A DNA stretch of 63,039 nucleotides from Cylindrodendrum hubeiense (GCA_014621425.1 JAANBB010000226.1:1-63039), one strand, 5' to 3'. Counted from the stretch's first letter, positions 44,702 to 56,807 are shown. Notes: generated by a model from the sequence alone, not told the origin. Numbers and translations: made by a program.

Positions 44702-46123
44702 GGCACTCGCTCTCAACAACTCGGAAAGGCCGTTTTATATATCAAAAAGTACGCAGAAGAATCACAATGCGTCCCGTCACTCCCAATTAAGCAAAAAATA
44801 TGCCGTGAGACTCGTCCCCTCCCCAGAGGCTAAACCCAGACCAGCCATACAGACGTCGCCCTTTAACAAGCCGCGCGCCCAAAGCCAGCGGGTCGCCGCT
44901 CTGCAATTCTGCAATTCCCCCGACCAGCCGCGCGCCAACTTAGTCATCCTGGCCTGTTTGCTGCTGCAAAGCCAGCCCGAGTTCCGAAGTTGACGCATCT
45001 CGGTGCGTCTCGGTGAAGCAGCATTGTCCGAACAGCCCGCCCTTTGCCGAGTGCGAAGGAAACAGAGAACACGCCATGTCTAACCTCTGGTATGCACTGG
45101 CAAGCAATCGAGACTAGTATATAGTTCGTCAGCACACGGGCATCACGTCATGTCTTGCCTTTTATCGATAACACGGGTCGCTGTTCGGCAAGAATCCCGA
45201 CAGATAGGTCTCCAGTCCGAGACCGACCTTCGCCATCCTTGTTTCTACGCTACCGGGTGATCTTCAAAGGTTTATGTTTATGATTTGCCTAGTGCGTGCA
45301 TATGCGGTACCTGCCAAGCTGTCAAAGTGAATTTGTGCAAGCGTTGAAACAGCCACCAGCCAACAAACCTAGCAAAGCCACTACTCAACGATGATGATAA
45401 ACTCAGCAGAAAGACCATGTCCACAAAAGTGCACTGCATCTAAGCCATATCACTCATTTGGACCATCGATGATTTTGGACCTATCCAAAAATATCAATCT
45501 CTTAATTGAAAGCAAGGCTCAAGTGATGTTCGAAGCCAAGCCCTCCCTGCCTTAACACCCAGCTCCAATTGCGCGAACGGACTGCGCTACACCTGGAATG
45601 AACCTCATGCTGAAAATCCCAACTTGGGCTGTCTCTGGCACATACATTCACCGCAGTATGCGCATCGTCATCTGCCATTGTTTACAGCCTTCTCGTATTG
45701 CTGCAGGCAGCCCTCCAAGCCAAACTCATACTCCACGAGACGAGCTGCCGTAACACACAATCCGCTGACAAGTCCAACAAAGCTAAGCATCACGGACGAG
45801 AAGACCGCTCTGGGCCTTCACTACCAACACTCATGATCTTTCAAGTACTTTCATTTGTATCAAACAGGCGCGGAGGAGCCATTTCTACCATAGCTACCAA
45901 CCGGCAAACACATATGCAATGAGACGTTCCTTTTTCACCACACACCACCACAGGCATCGCACGCATGTGGAAGACTGACGAGTTCTATGTATCCTTATTC
46001 CGTTTCAACCTAGTGACACGTAGCGAGCTGCCTCCGCATCCTCGCCCTTTTCATTAAAAGCAACCATCCCATGCAAAATGCAAGCAACTTTAGACGCCTT
46101 CATCTCGGTTCGTTCCCTTCGTC
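44702..46123. other. Intergenic between hemerythrin-like gene and eIF3c
   Basis: About 1.4 kb without a supported gene. It includes the hemerythrin promoter and the eIF3c 3' UTR. Confidence 0.5.
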
Positions 46124-48849
46124 TTAACCCCGGACAGCCGCACCCAGCGCTCCGCCCGTGAACTGTGTGCCACCGGCCTGTCGCTGCGTGTTACCGCCTC
46201 CTCGAGGGCCTCCGCGGCCGCCGCCCCGGCCCCTGTGGCCACCCCGACCCCGACCACCTTGTCGCTCGAAGGCGTTGGAAGTGCCCTGGGTTCGCTGCTC
46301 CAGTGTTCGCTCGTTGGTCTCAATGAGCGCGCTGGCCTTGTCGGACAGCGCCAAGGCAAGGGACTGGAGACGGCTAAGCTCGACGCCCTTGCGGAAGATG
46401 ACGGTCAAGGTGACCTGGTCCAGGGAAGCGGCCAGCTCCTCGTGGCTGATCATCTTGCTGACAACAGCTGACACCTTGGTGATGTCAAGCTCGAACATGC
46501 CGCTGAGGGTCTCGATGGCGAGGGTGTCGTAGAAGGGGGCGTAGGTGAAGAGGTATGTTCGGAGACCCTCCTCCTGGATCTGCTTGGAGAGCATGGTCTT
46601 GATCTCCTCAGCATTTGGCATGAGGTCCCAGATCTTGATGCTGTGGATAAAGGTGGTGGACTTCTTCCACTCGCCAGCCGCCAGGGCCTTGGAGGCCTGC
46701 ATGACATGGTCACGAGTGTTCTCGGGGGGGCCGGTGAAGATTTGCCTCTCGTGGTACTCGAGCATGCGGCGGTAGGTCTTGCTAATGACACGCTTCTTGA
46801 CATCGGGCGATGAGCCGGTCTGAGCGAGCAGGGGAATCTCCAGGAGCATGCTGCAGGTGAGGTACACACACTCGAGCAGCTCCAGGTTGATGTGCATGTG
46901 GAAGGGGAGTTGTCGCTGCTTCTCCAGGCGCTCCTGCTCGGGAGAAACCTGGTTGTATCGCTGCATCATAACACCCTGGGCGAGAAGCTCCTTCTGGCGA
47001 CCGCTGCCGCAGATCTCCTGAAGGGTGTTCTGGGCATCGTAGACCAGGCCCTTGCGGAAAGCACAGAGACCAACCTGAACCAGTGTTCGGTTGTACAGGA
47101 TCTGGCTCTGGACATCGAAGTTGGGGATGTTCTCCTGAAGATGGGACATCAACATCATATCACGAGCCCTGTAGTACTCTCCGTGGAGAGCAAGGAAGTA
47201 GACCTGGCACAGCATAGCTCGGGCGCGGATGATACCCTCGCTGTTGCTGAAGAGGTAGTTGCACAGAACGTTGACAAGGTTGCCTGCATCCTGAGCTTGG
47301 CTTCGGGGGGTGATGACCGACTCAACGGCATCACCAACGGCCTTCCAGCAGTTCTCCTCGAAAGTCTTGACGACCTGGGCGGGCTAGTAGAAAAGTCAGC
47401 ATTTTTGGGAGTTGATGAGACGGAGATGTGAAATTTACCTTGAAGTAGACATGCTCCAGACGGCGCATGACAATTCGGTTGACGCTGTCCTGGGGGGTTT
47501 CGAGGGCCTCGTCTTTTCGGAGGGTCTCGTAGTAGAGGAGACCACGGAAGATGATGTTGTAGAGAGCACCCTCGTCTTGCAACCTCTCGATGTACTCGGA
47601 GGTGTGGGGGTCGATGCTCTGCAGGGAGCGGACAAGCTCGTCGTCCAGTCGCTCAACGTATGAGACGATGCTGCCGGCGACCTTGATGTACGTCTCGCCA
47701 GCCTGTAGGGAAGGGGGCTTCTCGTCGTCATCCCACTCCTCGGCGTGCTCGACAACGATGTACTCTCGGTTCTCCTGGAGAACCTCGAGAAGGGATGAGA
47801 GCTCCTTCTCAGCGGCCTTCCAGTGCTCAAGGGGCATGACATTGCCGGTACCAGCTCCAAGATCGAATCGGGCAGAGACGATGGTGAGGAGGACACGGAT
47901 CTTCTGGTAGGGGGTGGTGGCAATCTCGTACAGCTTCTCCATGACTTTGATCTGCTCTGTGCGGTCGGTGTTCTTCTTACCACGAGACTCCATGATGCCT
48001 CGCAGGTGCTTGAAGATGCTCTCGGGGGTGTACTGGAGAGCCTTTCCGCCCTTGCCAACAGTGGCGAAACCCTCATCGTCATCCTCCAGGGCGGGAGCGG
48101 CCTCGACCTCGAACCTAGCGGTCTTCTTGGTCTTGGGGGCAACCGGCACAGGCTCGTCGTCAGAGGACTCCATGTAGGCATCCTTGTCGGCACGGTAAGA
48201 ATCGATCTGGGTCTGGAACTCCTTGTTGGTCTTCTTGATTTTTTGCTTGACGGCGTTGAGGGCTCGGGCCTGAGTGGCGTTCATCTTCTTGGGGGTGACC
48301 TTGGCCTTGGCGAGGGCCTCGTTCATGAAGTCCTCGAGCTCGGCAAGGATTCGGATGTAGGGCTTGGGGGTCTTGCCGCTGGTCAGCTTAGCGACCTGTC
48401 GGTTGAGCTTGTCGGACTCTATATCTCCCTGTTAGTATTTTTTTTCTCCTTGTTTAATTCGAGGTTTTCCATCTCGAAGTTCTGGGAGGGGCCGTACCGG
48501 CCGAGATGAGAGTCCAGTCGCCGTTCTTCTGGCCGTTCTCAATCTGCTTGATGGTGGCCTCCAACTCGTCGAGTCGCTTGTCCTTGGCACTCTTGACTTT
48601 GCCTCGGACCTCATCTTCGCTTTCCTCGTCTGACGACGCATCCTTCAAGAACTTGTTGATACCGGCCTTTCCATCGTCGGAGTCATCTGAGTCGCTGTCG
48701 GAGTCGTTCTGGGAATCATCGTCGGAGTCGTCCTGGGAGCCCTCCTGGCCCTTCTGCTTCTGCTCCTCCTCCTCCTCGGAGTAGAGCTCCTCCTCGTCGC
48801 TGGAGGAGTCGCTGGAGCTTTCGTCGCCGCCGCGGAAAAATCGAGACAT
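46124..48849 (-). CDS. NIP1: Translation initiation factor eIF3 subunit c
   Basis: Core subunit of eIF3, which binds the 40S subunit, eIF1 and eIF5 during start-codon scanning. It is 863 aa in three exons (complement of 48849-48498, 48418-47439 and 47383-46124). The N-terminus is the usual acidic Ser/Asp/Glu-rich tail ([20 protein letters not shown]) that contacts eIF1 and eIF5. The family core follows: [60 protein letters not shown] and [24 protein letters not shown] domain ([20 protein letters not shown] to VSAVVSKMI) comes next. The C-terminus is a Gly/Arg-rich RGG tail. Length is normal. Yeast name NIP1; nip-1 in Neurospora. Confidence 0.96.
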
Positions 48850-49437
48850 GATGGGCGAGTATCTGGACGCTGGGTCTTGTCCTGTGAGGTCAATCTCGCG
48901 AAGCGTGCGCGGGGTTGTTTCGACACAAGGCAAAATTGAGGATTTTTGGTGGGAGGTGGGGCGTGCACCTTGGGGCTTAGCGATACGGCGACTCACGAGT
49001 CACAGGCCACAACGCGATAGCGATAAGCGGGGCGGACCGGGCATGGGGGTTATATTACCTAAGCTGCCTGTTTTCGCCCACACTGCGAGGAACTCGTGCT
49101 GCCAGTGCTCTCAGGGTGCCTTCAGCGGAAACCGGCGGCTGCTCCCAGGGCGTCTGGTACCCTGTAGGCGAGTTTACGCGGGGGTGGTACCTCGGACTCC
49201 GGTTCGCCTCTGCTCGGACCCCGGTCCGAATCGCAAACCTGCCGTGCAGAAGAATTTCGAGATCCGACGAGCCAGTCAGTGACTCGGATTCTGCATTTCT
49301 CAGCAAACCGTCCTTTACCGCAACCGCATCCGCGACCTCTACGTCTGCCACGACCTCCACGACCTCCACCAACTAGACACGTTCCACCTCCACCTCACGC
49401 CGTCCACCCTCCTCTATCCATCATCACAGCCACAGCC
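48850..49437. promoter_or_regulatory. Divergent promoter between eIF3c and ISA2
   Basis: 588 bp separate the two start codons. No TATA box was seen, consistent with housekeeping promoters. There is no gene inside. Confidence 0.5.
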
Positions 49438-50212
49438 ATGGCTATAATACGCTGCTCAAAGGCGCCCTCCGCAGCCCGGTCCTTTCTACAGCTTGCGCAT
49501 CGCAGCTACTCCTCGACCGCCACCCAGTCCTCTACGCCCCTCGAGTTCCTCTTCCCACGATGCGCACCACTCTCTGCTAGCCGAAGCGACCAGGTCTCCG
49601 CCGTCTCAACGAGAGTCCACGCACATGCACGAAACATCAATCTTGGACAGTTGCGAGAATTCACCGCTCGGGCCCCCTCGAGGCGGCATTTCTCAACCTC
49701 GTCATCTCGGCAGCAGACCCGAAGCATATTGAACACCCAGACGGACGAGGATGGAAATGAGATGATGCTGGAGATTACTCCCCGTGCAGCCAAGGTACGT
49801 CCATCCATACCAGTCCCTCGAATGCAATTGACAATGATAGCGACTCTCCCAAATCATGGACAAGGACGCCAACCCCAACCTTGCCCTGCGCATCCAAGTC
49901 GAGAGTGGAGGTTGCCACGGCTTCCAGTACCTTATGAGCCTTACTACTCTGCCGGAAAAGGACTCCCCCGAATGGTCCGACACCATCAACGAAGACGACA
50001 CCATCTTCCAACACCTCCCCGACGACGCCGACCCGTCCTCCCAGTCGCAGGAGGGACCCAAGATTATCCTCGACGAGCCTTCCCTCGACCTCCTCAAGGG
50101 AAGCAAGGTGGATTTCACAATGGAATTAATCGGATCCCAGTTCAAGATCGTGGACAATCCTTTAGCCACCAGCAGTTGTGGATGTGGCACAAGCTTCGAC
50201 ATCAAGATGTAA
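49438..50212 (+). CDS. ISA2: Mitochondrial Fe-S cluster assembly protein, ISA2-like
   Basis: A-type carrier in mitochondrial Fe-S protein maturation, acting with ISA1 and IBA57 to make 4Fe-4S clusters for aconitase-type and radical-SAM enzymes. It is 242 aa in two exons (49438-49794 and 49841-50212). A long presequence (MAIIRCSKAPSAARSFLQLA, basic and without acids) targets the matrix. The HesB/IscA domain begins after the intron (LSQIMDKDANPNLALRIQVE). The three conserved cysteines are in ESGGCHGFQY and SSCGCGTSFD. An insert NEDDTIFQHLPDDADPSSQS between the strands is common in fungal ISA2. The position of the Cys residues favours ISA2 over ISA1, which I rate as likely rather than certain. 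Confidence 0.88.
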
Positions 50213-50529
50213 ACTACTTGAGCTTCAAGAGTTCCAAATGACATAGACTACCTTGGCTCCCGCACGAGGCCCACATGTACATAAATTTATTAATACCCCT
50301 CCTCCAGTCACGTTTTAACATGGGTTCTGCACAAAATTTGACCGTGGAAAGAGGCGAGCTTAATTCATTCACATGGGACGGAGGCTTCACAGAAATGTTT
50401 GGAAAACTCGAGTGTCATTCATCATGGTATCAATTCCATAAAGTCCCTGTCATGACATCGAACGCCGAGCAACCATGCTATTTCCTGGTCCTAATGACCA
50501 ACCCATTAACCTTTTTGTTTGGGAACCAT
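50213..50529. other. Convergent 3' region between ISA2 and ribosomal protein L7
   Basis: 317 bp holding both 3' UTRs. No gene. Confidence 0.5.
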
Positions 50530-52010
50530 TTAGTTCATCTGGCGGATGAGAGCGTTGATGGCCTCCTCGCGGTTACCAAGATCACCACCCTCGATGAAGT
50601 GACGGAACTTGCGGGGGCGGAAGCCACCGGTGGGGTTGCTCAGCTTGAAGGGCCAGAGGAAGTTGGCAGCCTGCTTGAAGTTGGGGCCGACGGTGTAAAC
50701 CTCGTGGATGAGATCCTCCATGCAGACAATGCCGTACTTGCCGAGGTTCTCCTCAATGATGGAGTTGTCGGTAAGAGCGACACGCTGCTTGTTGACCTTT
50801 CCGTAACCACGCTTGTAGACGAGCTCCTTGATGGACTTCAGGTTGGGGTAACCGTAAGCGATCCAGGGCTCGACGACCTTGAGCATCTCAGTGGTGGCCT
50901 TGGTGACCTTGATGAAGACACCGTTGTTGATCTGGAGGAGACGGAGAAGCTGGAGGATCTTGCGGGGCTTAGGGGGCATCTTGTTGATACTGGAGACATG
51001 GTTAGACGATGCTCGATAGAACTTGATAGGTGAAGTGAACATACCCCTTGATACGGAGAACGAAGATCAGGTTGGCCTCAGCGGGGATGTAGGCAGAGTC
51101 CTCCTTCTTGGCAACGCGGTTGAGACGGATCTTCTCACGCTCGGCATCGCGGTACTCCTTGACGTACTTCTCAGCACGCTGGAAGATGACACCACGCTTC
51201 TCCTTGTTGGCCTGGAAGACGATTAGTTTTTGTCTTCAAATACAGTTCAAGCAAAGTAGTGTATTAGGCAATTGTCAGACCCGAAAGAAGGTTAATTATC
51301 AACAGCATAGACTGTGTCTAGTCGATAGAAATGGTATGCATCATTGTGCCGGGAAAGAAATTGGATTGTACTCACAGCCTTCTTCTTGGTGATGGCATCG
51401 GTGCGCTCGGCACGGGCCTTCTCCTGAGACTTGCGCTTCTTGAGAAGGGTCTCAGGGACCAGGATCTGGTCGTTGGTAGGGACGCTGTATGATCAGATTA
51501 GTTCGCAGTCCAAATACCACAAGTGGTATGGAACAGAGCGCCGGTGAGAGAACTGTTGCAATGCGACATTCTCTGCTTGGCTAACTCGAAGAGATGAATT
51601 TAATCGGTGAGAGAGGAGACACCGACAGAACAAGTCTGACATTGGTGTCCCTCGTGCAAGCTCATCCAACAACACCCTGAGAACAAGTGAATGTTCCAGG
51701 AAAATTCGGTCGAAGGTGTGCGCGAGACATTCTCAGCCCGTTGCAAGCACCTTGACGACCATGAATTTGAGAGAGAAGACAGAAGTCTTCATCTCCAACA
51801 CCCCAGGCGACGTCTCTCAACACACAGGCTGTGTTCCAAGCCTAGGCAATTGAGGGAGCCGCCCAAGAAAGATCGAGCTGGCAGGTCTGCGTCTCATTTG
51901 AGAACGCGACTTATCCAGCGAGAGGACCACGACAATCTGCAAAAGAACTCGAGACCGGGCGCCTGCCCATATCGCAGGATTCAGGAAGGAAGCACATACG
52001 TGGCACCCAT
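50530..52010 (-). CDS. RPL7: 60S ribosomal protein L7 (uL30)
   Basis: A component of the large ribosomal subunit. It is 248 aa in four exons (complement of 52010-52000, 51484-51376, 51211-51045 and 50989-50530). The first exon codes only ATG GGT GCC AC, so the 515-nt first intron sits almost at the start codon, a pattern typical of ribosomal protein genes. Landmarks are the basic N-terminal arm [20 protein letters not shown], then [60 protein letters not shown] and the conserved end [20 protein letters not shown]. The second intron carries a likely C/D snoRNA, as in yeast RPL7 genes. It is divergent with the S14 gene. Confidence 0.96.
51267..51350 (-). ncRNA. Intronic box C/D snoRNA, snR39b-like
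   Basis: It lies in intron 2 of RPL7. On the minus strand a terminal stem GGCA (51350-51347) and TGCC (51270-51267) encloses box C ATGATGC (51345-51339) and box D CTGA (51278-51275). The ten bases directly before box D read TCTTTCGGGT and are perfectly complementary to ACCCGAAAGA of 25S/28S rRNA. The fifth base upstream of box D pairs with the G of CCCG, which corresponds to yeast 25S Gm805 guided by snR39b. Yeast RPL7 introns host snR39 and snR59, which act two bases away. Box C has one mismatch to RTGATGA. Confidence 0.75.
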
Positions 52011-52318
52011 TTTGTCGGCGACGGCTGTTGTGAGGTCGGTTAGTCGGTCGGTGAAGGTCGAAGGAAGAGAGGGAAGAAAGTCGACTTTTTCTCCGCAAGC
52101 TTGGGGGAATTGGACGGGACCCGCCCGCGTAAAAGAAAATTAGCTAGGGCAGGGCTTGGGTCGCCCACCAAAATTTGCGCGAATCTTTCTGCCGCACCCC
52201 ACCGCTCTACAGCCCACCTCCTCCGCCACCAAACCAGCGGCATCGCGGAAATCCATTTTGGTGAACCTCATTCTCAACCGCCAATTGACTCAGTAACCCC
52301 TAAGTCACCAAATTCAAA
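52011..52318. promoter_or_regulatory. Bidirectional promoter of ribosomal protein genes L7 and S14
   Basis: Only 308 bp separate the two start codons. It includes CCCCTAAG near 52297 and a pyrimidine-rich stretch. No TATA. A shared promoter would keep two 1:1 ribosomal proteins coordinated. Confidence 0.65.
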
Positions 52319-52979
<661 letters not shown>

Positions 52980-53339
52980 GCTACTCGCTTATTGGTCGAC
53001 CTGGAGTGGACAGGAGTTTCGCTATCTGGTTTCTATGTGGCGTTGAGAATCACGAGGAGAACGGCTATTGCGCCTGGTCTCCCGTCTACTTTGCTGTAGA
53101 CAGTCATGAATTCGCCCGAAGAAGGCCCATGAATCATCCTCCTTGTCAAGTCATTTCTCCTCGTGAGAACATACTCGTAAGACTGCTTAGATGTAGTTCG
53201 CGAAAAAATGAGTATATGATGACCAACACTTGACCTTCCCTTCTTGCTATTGATCTATATGTTCCGCTATAATGTGAGGGTATCCGAACTCCATGCTCCT
53301 ACTGTATCCATGCCGATGCCGATGCCATATCCCTTTGCT
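52980..53339. other. Convergent 3' region between RPS14 and RAD26
   Basis: 360 bp of 3' UTR sequence from two genes facing each other. No gene. Confidence 0.5.
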
Positions 53340-56300
53340 CTATTTAATCCCCGGTTTCAGCGTCCAGATGCCTCTCCCGGCTCCGCCTGTCTTAGACAGC
53401 ACGGCAACTCTATCAAGAGCAGACTTGAACTCGTCACTCTGCTTCTTTCCTGGGCAATGCGGGTTGAAGTGGTCTACGAGCATCTTGCTGGGAACACGAC
53501 CTCCATGTCGGTTTATGAACGTCTTGATCATGGCAATGAAATCCTTTGCCTTCAAGTTCCTGTCCGAGCCAGGCGTGCCAGACCGAGAGCTGTTGCCGCT
53601 GCCACCATCAAGGCCTTGACGGTCAGCTAGATTGCTCATGATCCCTGCCGAACTCGGTCCTCCGCGACGACGGTTGGCTCCGGGACGGCCAGCTTGTCCT
53701 ACCTCGCCAGTCCATGTGACTGTGCCAATGGGAACCCGCCGAGCCTCGACCCCTGCCTGACGGAGATGTGCTGCAGCTTGGCGAGCGACCTGGTTGGCTT
53801 CATGTCGAAGAACACTGATGTCTGCCTTGGCCTTCTGTGGGCCATTAACAATTTGCTCATGGTCGTAGGCGCTGTTGACAGATCGGGCAAAGATGCCTTG
53901 TAGCATGCGCCTCTCATCGTGGACGGACTTGTCCTCCGTGTATTCTTCCATTGCAGCAACCAAGTTCATTTTCTGAAGTTCCTTTCCTTCACTGTCGCTC
54001 ACGCTGCCAATAGGCTTTGGAACCTGTGCTTCTACGTCTTCCGTAGCAGTGTTACCCAGATTGACCTCTGCACCTTTGAACACTTCGCTTCTTTGAGCCC
54101 CTGCCTCTCCAGATGAGTTGAAACTGAAAAGGTCGTAAAGATCTGAAAGGTCGTAGGAACTCCGCTGCTTGGGGTCTTTCAAGACTTTGTTCGTCATGAA
54201 CTGCTTGAAAATCTGACGATGATAGATTTTTTCCTCAATCGTCCCCTCTGTCATGAGTCTGTAGATTTTGACTGGCCTCTTCTGGCCCAGCCTCCATGCT
54301 CTTTCTCTTGCCTGAAGATCAGTCGACGGGTTCCAATCCGGGTCAAAGATGATGATCCGGTCTGCACCGGTCAGGTTAGTTCCCAGACCACCTGTTCGCG
54401 TAGTCATGAGGAAGACATGAATGTCAGGGTCCTCATTGAACCTGTCAATCATAGTCTGTCGTTGATCCACGGGTGTTTCGCCATCCATACGGAGATGGGA
54501 GATGCCACATTCCCTGATGCACTTCTGAATAATATTGAGCATCTGCTTTCCTTGAGAAAACAAGAGGGCCTTGTGACCATTCGGGATCATAACCTTTTGC
54601 AAAAGATCCTTGGTGAGTTGCAACTTGGCAGAAAGCTTGGGGCTACCCCAGTCGTATCCGACTTTTTGCCCAAGACTCTTGTCCAGTAGATCAGGATGGT
54701 TACAAATCTTGCGTAGGATGTCAATACCATAAAGCGATTGCCGTCTTCGATTCAGAATGGCCGAAACCTCGTCCGACTTGATGAACGTCTCATAGGCTCC
54801 ACGTTGTCCGTCAGTCAGCTTGCAGAAAAGGACTTGTTCCGTCTTTTCGGGAAGATCGGCAGCAACATCGACCTTCAGGCGCTGGAGCAAGTACTCGCTG
54901 ATGGTCTCTTTCAATGCTTCTGCGCACTTCTCCGCCGTCATGACTTGGAGATTGGAGGCATTGGCATAACCACCTTGTCGGATAGGAATCTCGAACTGCG
55001 ACCTGAAATTGACCAACGTTCCCAGCCGCATAGGGTAGATGAAGTCGAACAAGGACCAAAGCTCGGTGAGATTGTTCTGTACAGGAGTTCCCGAGAGAAT
55101 GACACGGTTCGGGGTGTTCAGCTCCTTACAAGTAACTGTAATCTCAGCGTTGGGGTTTCGGATCTTGTGTCCCTCATCCAGCACAGCGTAATCCCACTTA
55201 ACGGGCAACAGCTCCTCCGCGTATGTTTGAAGACCAGTATACGTCGTAACCAGAACGTGTCCGTTCTTCACGGCGCCGTTGACGATCCTCCTTGCAGCCT
55301 TCCTTGACTTGCTTGCGATCGGACGATAAGACTCCAGATCATAATCATCCTCGAATTTGGGATTCATCATCCCGCTGCCTGAAGCATGCAAAATTGAGAC
55401 ACGGAGGGGAGGCCACCAGCGGTGAAACTCGCTCACCCATTGTCGCAGAAGGGTTGCAGGAGCAACCACAACAACTGGTCGTTTCAGCATCTTGCTGTAA
55501 TGAAGTGCGGCAATGAATGCAATCAGTTGCACGGTTTTTCCCAGGCCCATCTCATCACCAACAATGCCTCCAACGCTTTGTTTGTGCAACTCGGCAAGCC
55601 ACTGGACACCGGTTTTCTGGTACCCGAAAAGAGAGGGATGGATGTCTCCAGGCAATTTGAGGCCATCGCCAAATTCATGGTCTGGGAAATCCGGTGCTGG
55701 CTTAAACCATTCATCCTCTTCCTCATCGCTTTCTTCAGCTTTAGCAGACGCATCGGTAGTTTGTCTACGAGCTCGTCTCGCACGACTTCTTCGGGTGACC
55801 CAGTCATCCAGTCTTCGTTTGTAATGGGCTTCATTCCCATCATCGATCTTGCTGAGATCAATCGTCTCTTGATCTTCCGCGGTTGCCTTAGCCTTTGTCT
55901 TGCGGCGTTCGTCTCGAATGAGATCATCTTCTGTTCCTTGCTGCCAGACATCGTGATCTGAATCAGATGTGCCCTCGGGTTCAAAATCGGCAGAGGGACT
56001 GCGCTCTGCTTGAAGACGTCGCTTTTTCCTTGGTCGAAGCGAGAATTCACTCTCAATGGCGACAGGCTTTGGTTCCGGCTCTGGTTCCGACTCAGCAACC
56101 TCATCGGCGAAGCCGGGTCTTCGAAGCAGTTGGTGAGACGTAGGACCTTGCTCATCACCTCCCAGTTGTTCCGCAGCAGCTGCCTCTTCAGCATCCAGGA
56201 TCGTATCCGCAAGTTGTCCCTCTATACCCGCAGGTCGTGGGCCTCCAACCTTGGCAAATGGTGTGATTTTTCCAGTTCGAATAAGAAACTCACGGTGGCC

Positions 56301-56807
56301 CTCGCCAGGCATTCTCTTAGACTTGGCCTGTGTGGCATCCTCGAGGGGGGTCTCTTGGTGGCGCCTATTAATGCGCGCTTGGAAGTCTGAGACGTCATTA
56401 CTGACTTGTCCGATCTCAACTTCCAACTTGGCGATTTCTTTCTGCACATTTCGAGACTGATAGGGGTTTCCGGCGACCTTCTCGAGGCGCTTCTCCTCCT
56501 TGTCCAACTGAAGCTGAAGCCGATGCTTGGTCGCCTGCAGTTTGTCGATCCGGTTCTGGTCCTTCTTGTCCTCGGCATCCATCAGCGCAGCGTTGGCCTG
56601 GATGGTGATGTCCCGCTCCAGATCATTTTGGTCTCTGACCGTTCCGGTCAAGTTTCTAAGTGCATCTTCTTCATCCATACCCGCCATGTCAGGGGCAGCC
56701 TCGTTGTCATTCTGAGATGATCCCTCTTGTGCCGCTGCAACCATCCTGCCCAACAAGACGGCACGGCTTTCCGCCTTTTCCTCCGGAGGTACCTCTTCTG
56801 AAGTCAT
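53340..56807 (-). CDS. RAD26: Swi2/Snf2 ATPase Rad26/CSB, transcription-coupled repair
   Basis: A DNA-dependent ATPase that recognises RNA polymerase II stalled at lesions and starts transcription-coupled nucleotide excision repair. It is 1155 aa from one exon. The N-terminus has a coiled coil (about 55-150) rich in Asp/Lys/Gln, then an acidic and basic linker. The ATPase begins at HPSLFGYQKTGVQWLAELHK (390-409). Walker A GDEMGLGKT is at 417-425, the DEGH box at 544-547 and motif III LSGTPVQN near 571-578. The second lobe ends with the arginine-finger motif QARERAWRLGQ (832-842). A helix-rich tail ends KALDRVAV-type sequence. The combination of N-terminal coiled coil and DEGH (not DEAH) marks the CSB/Rad26 branch of Snf2 proteins. 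It is transcribed away from the reductase gene. Confidence 0.94.
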   Translation of the reverse strand: MTSEEVPPEEKAESRAVLLGRMVAAAQEGSSQNDNEAAPDMAGMDEEDALRNLTGTVRDQNDLERDITIQANAALMDAEDKKDQNRIDKLQATKHRLQLQLDKEEKRLEKVAGNPYQSRNVQKEIAKLEVEIGQVSNDVSDFQARINRRHQETPLEDATQAKSKRMPGEGHREFLIRTGKITPFAKVGGPRPAGIEGQLADTILDAEEAAAAEQLGGDEQGPTSHQLLRRPGFADEVAESEPEPEPKPVAIESEFSLRPRKKRRLQAERSPSADFEPEGTSDSDHDVWQQGTEDDLIRDERRKTKAKATAEDQETIDLSKIDDGNEAHYKRRLDDWVTRRSRARRARRQTTDASAKAEESDEEEDEWFKPAPDFPDHEFGDGLKLPGDIHPSLFGYQKTGVQWLAELHKQSVGGIVGDEMGLGKTVQLIAFIAALHYSKMLKRPVVVVAPATLLRQWVSEFHRWWPPLRVSILHASGSGMMNPKFEDDYDLESYRPIASKSRKAARRIVNGAVKNGHVLVTTYTGLQTYAEELLPVKWDYAVLDEGHKIRNPNAEITVTCKELNTPNRVILSGTPVQNNLTELWSLFDFIYPMRLGTLVNFRSQFEIPIRQGGYANASNLQVMTAEKCAEALKETISEYLLQRLKVDVAADLPEKTEQVLFCKLTDGQRGAYETFIKSDEVSAILNRRRQSLYGIDILRKICNHPDLLDKSLGQKVGYDWGSPKLSAKLQLTKDLLQKVMIPNGHKALLFSQGKQMLNIIQKCIRECGISHLRMDGETPVDQRQTMIDRFNEDPDIHVFLMTTRTGGLGTNLTGADRIIIFDPDWNPSTDLQARERAWRLGQKRPVKIYRLMTEGTIEEKIYHRQIFKQFMTNKVLKDPKQRSSYDLSDLYDLFSFNSSGEAGAQRSEVFKGAEVNLGNTATEDVEAQVPKPIGSVSDSEGKELQKMNLVAAMEEYTEDKSVHDERRMLQGIFARSVNSAYDHEQIVNGPQKAKADISVLRHEANQVARQAAAHLRQAGVEARRVPIGTVTWTGEVGQAGRPGANRRRGGPSSAGIMSNLADRQGLDGGSGNSSRSGTPGSDRNLKAKDFIAMIKTFINRHGGRVPSKMLVDHFNPHCPGKKQSDEFKSALDRVAVLSKTGGAGRGIWTLKPGIK

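Noticed and set aside
51720..51800. Possible second C/D snoRNA in RPL7 intron 1
   Set aside because: The C-box candidate has mismatches, there is no terminal stem, and I recognised no rRNA complementarity before the D-box candidate.
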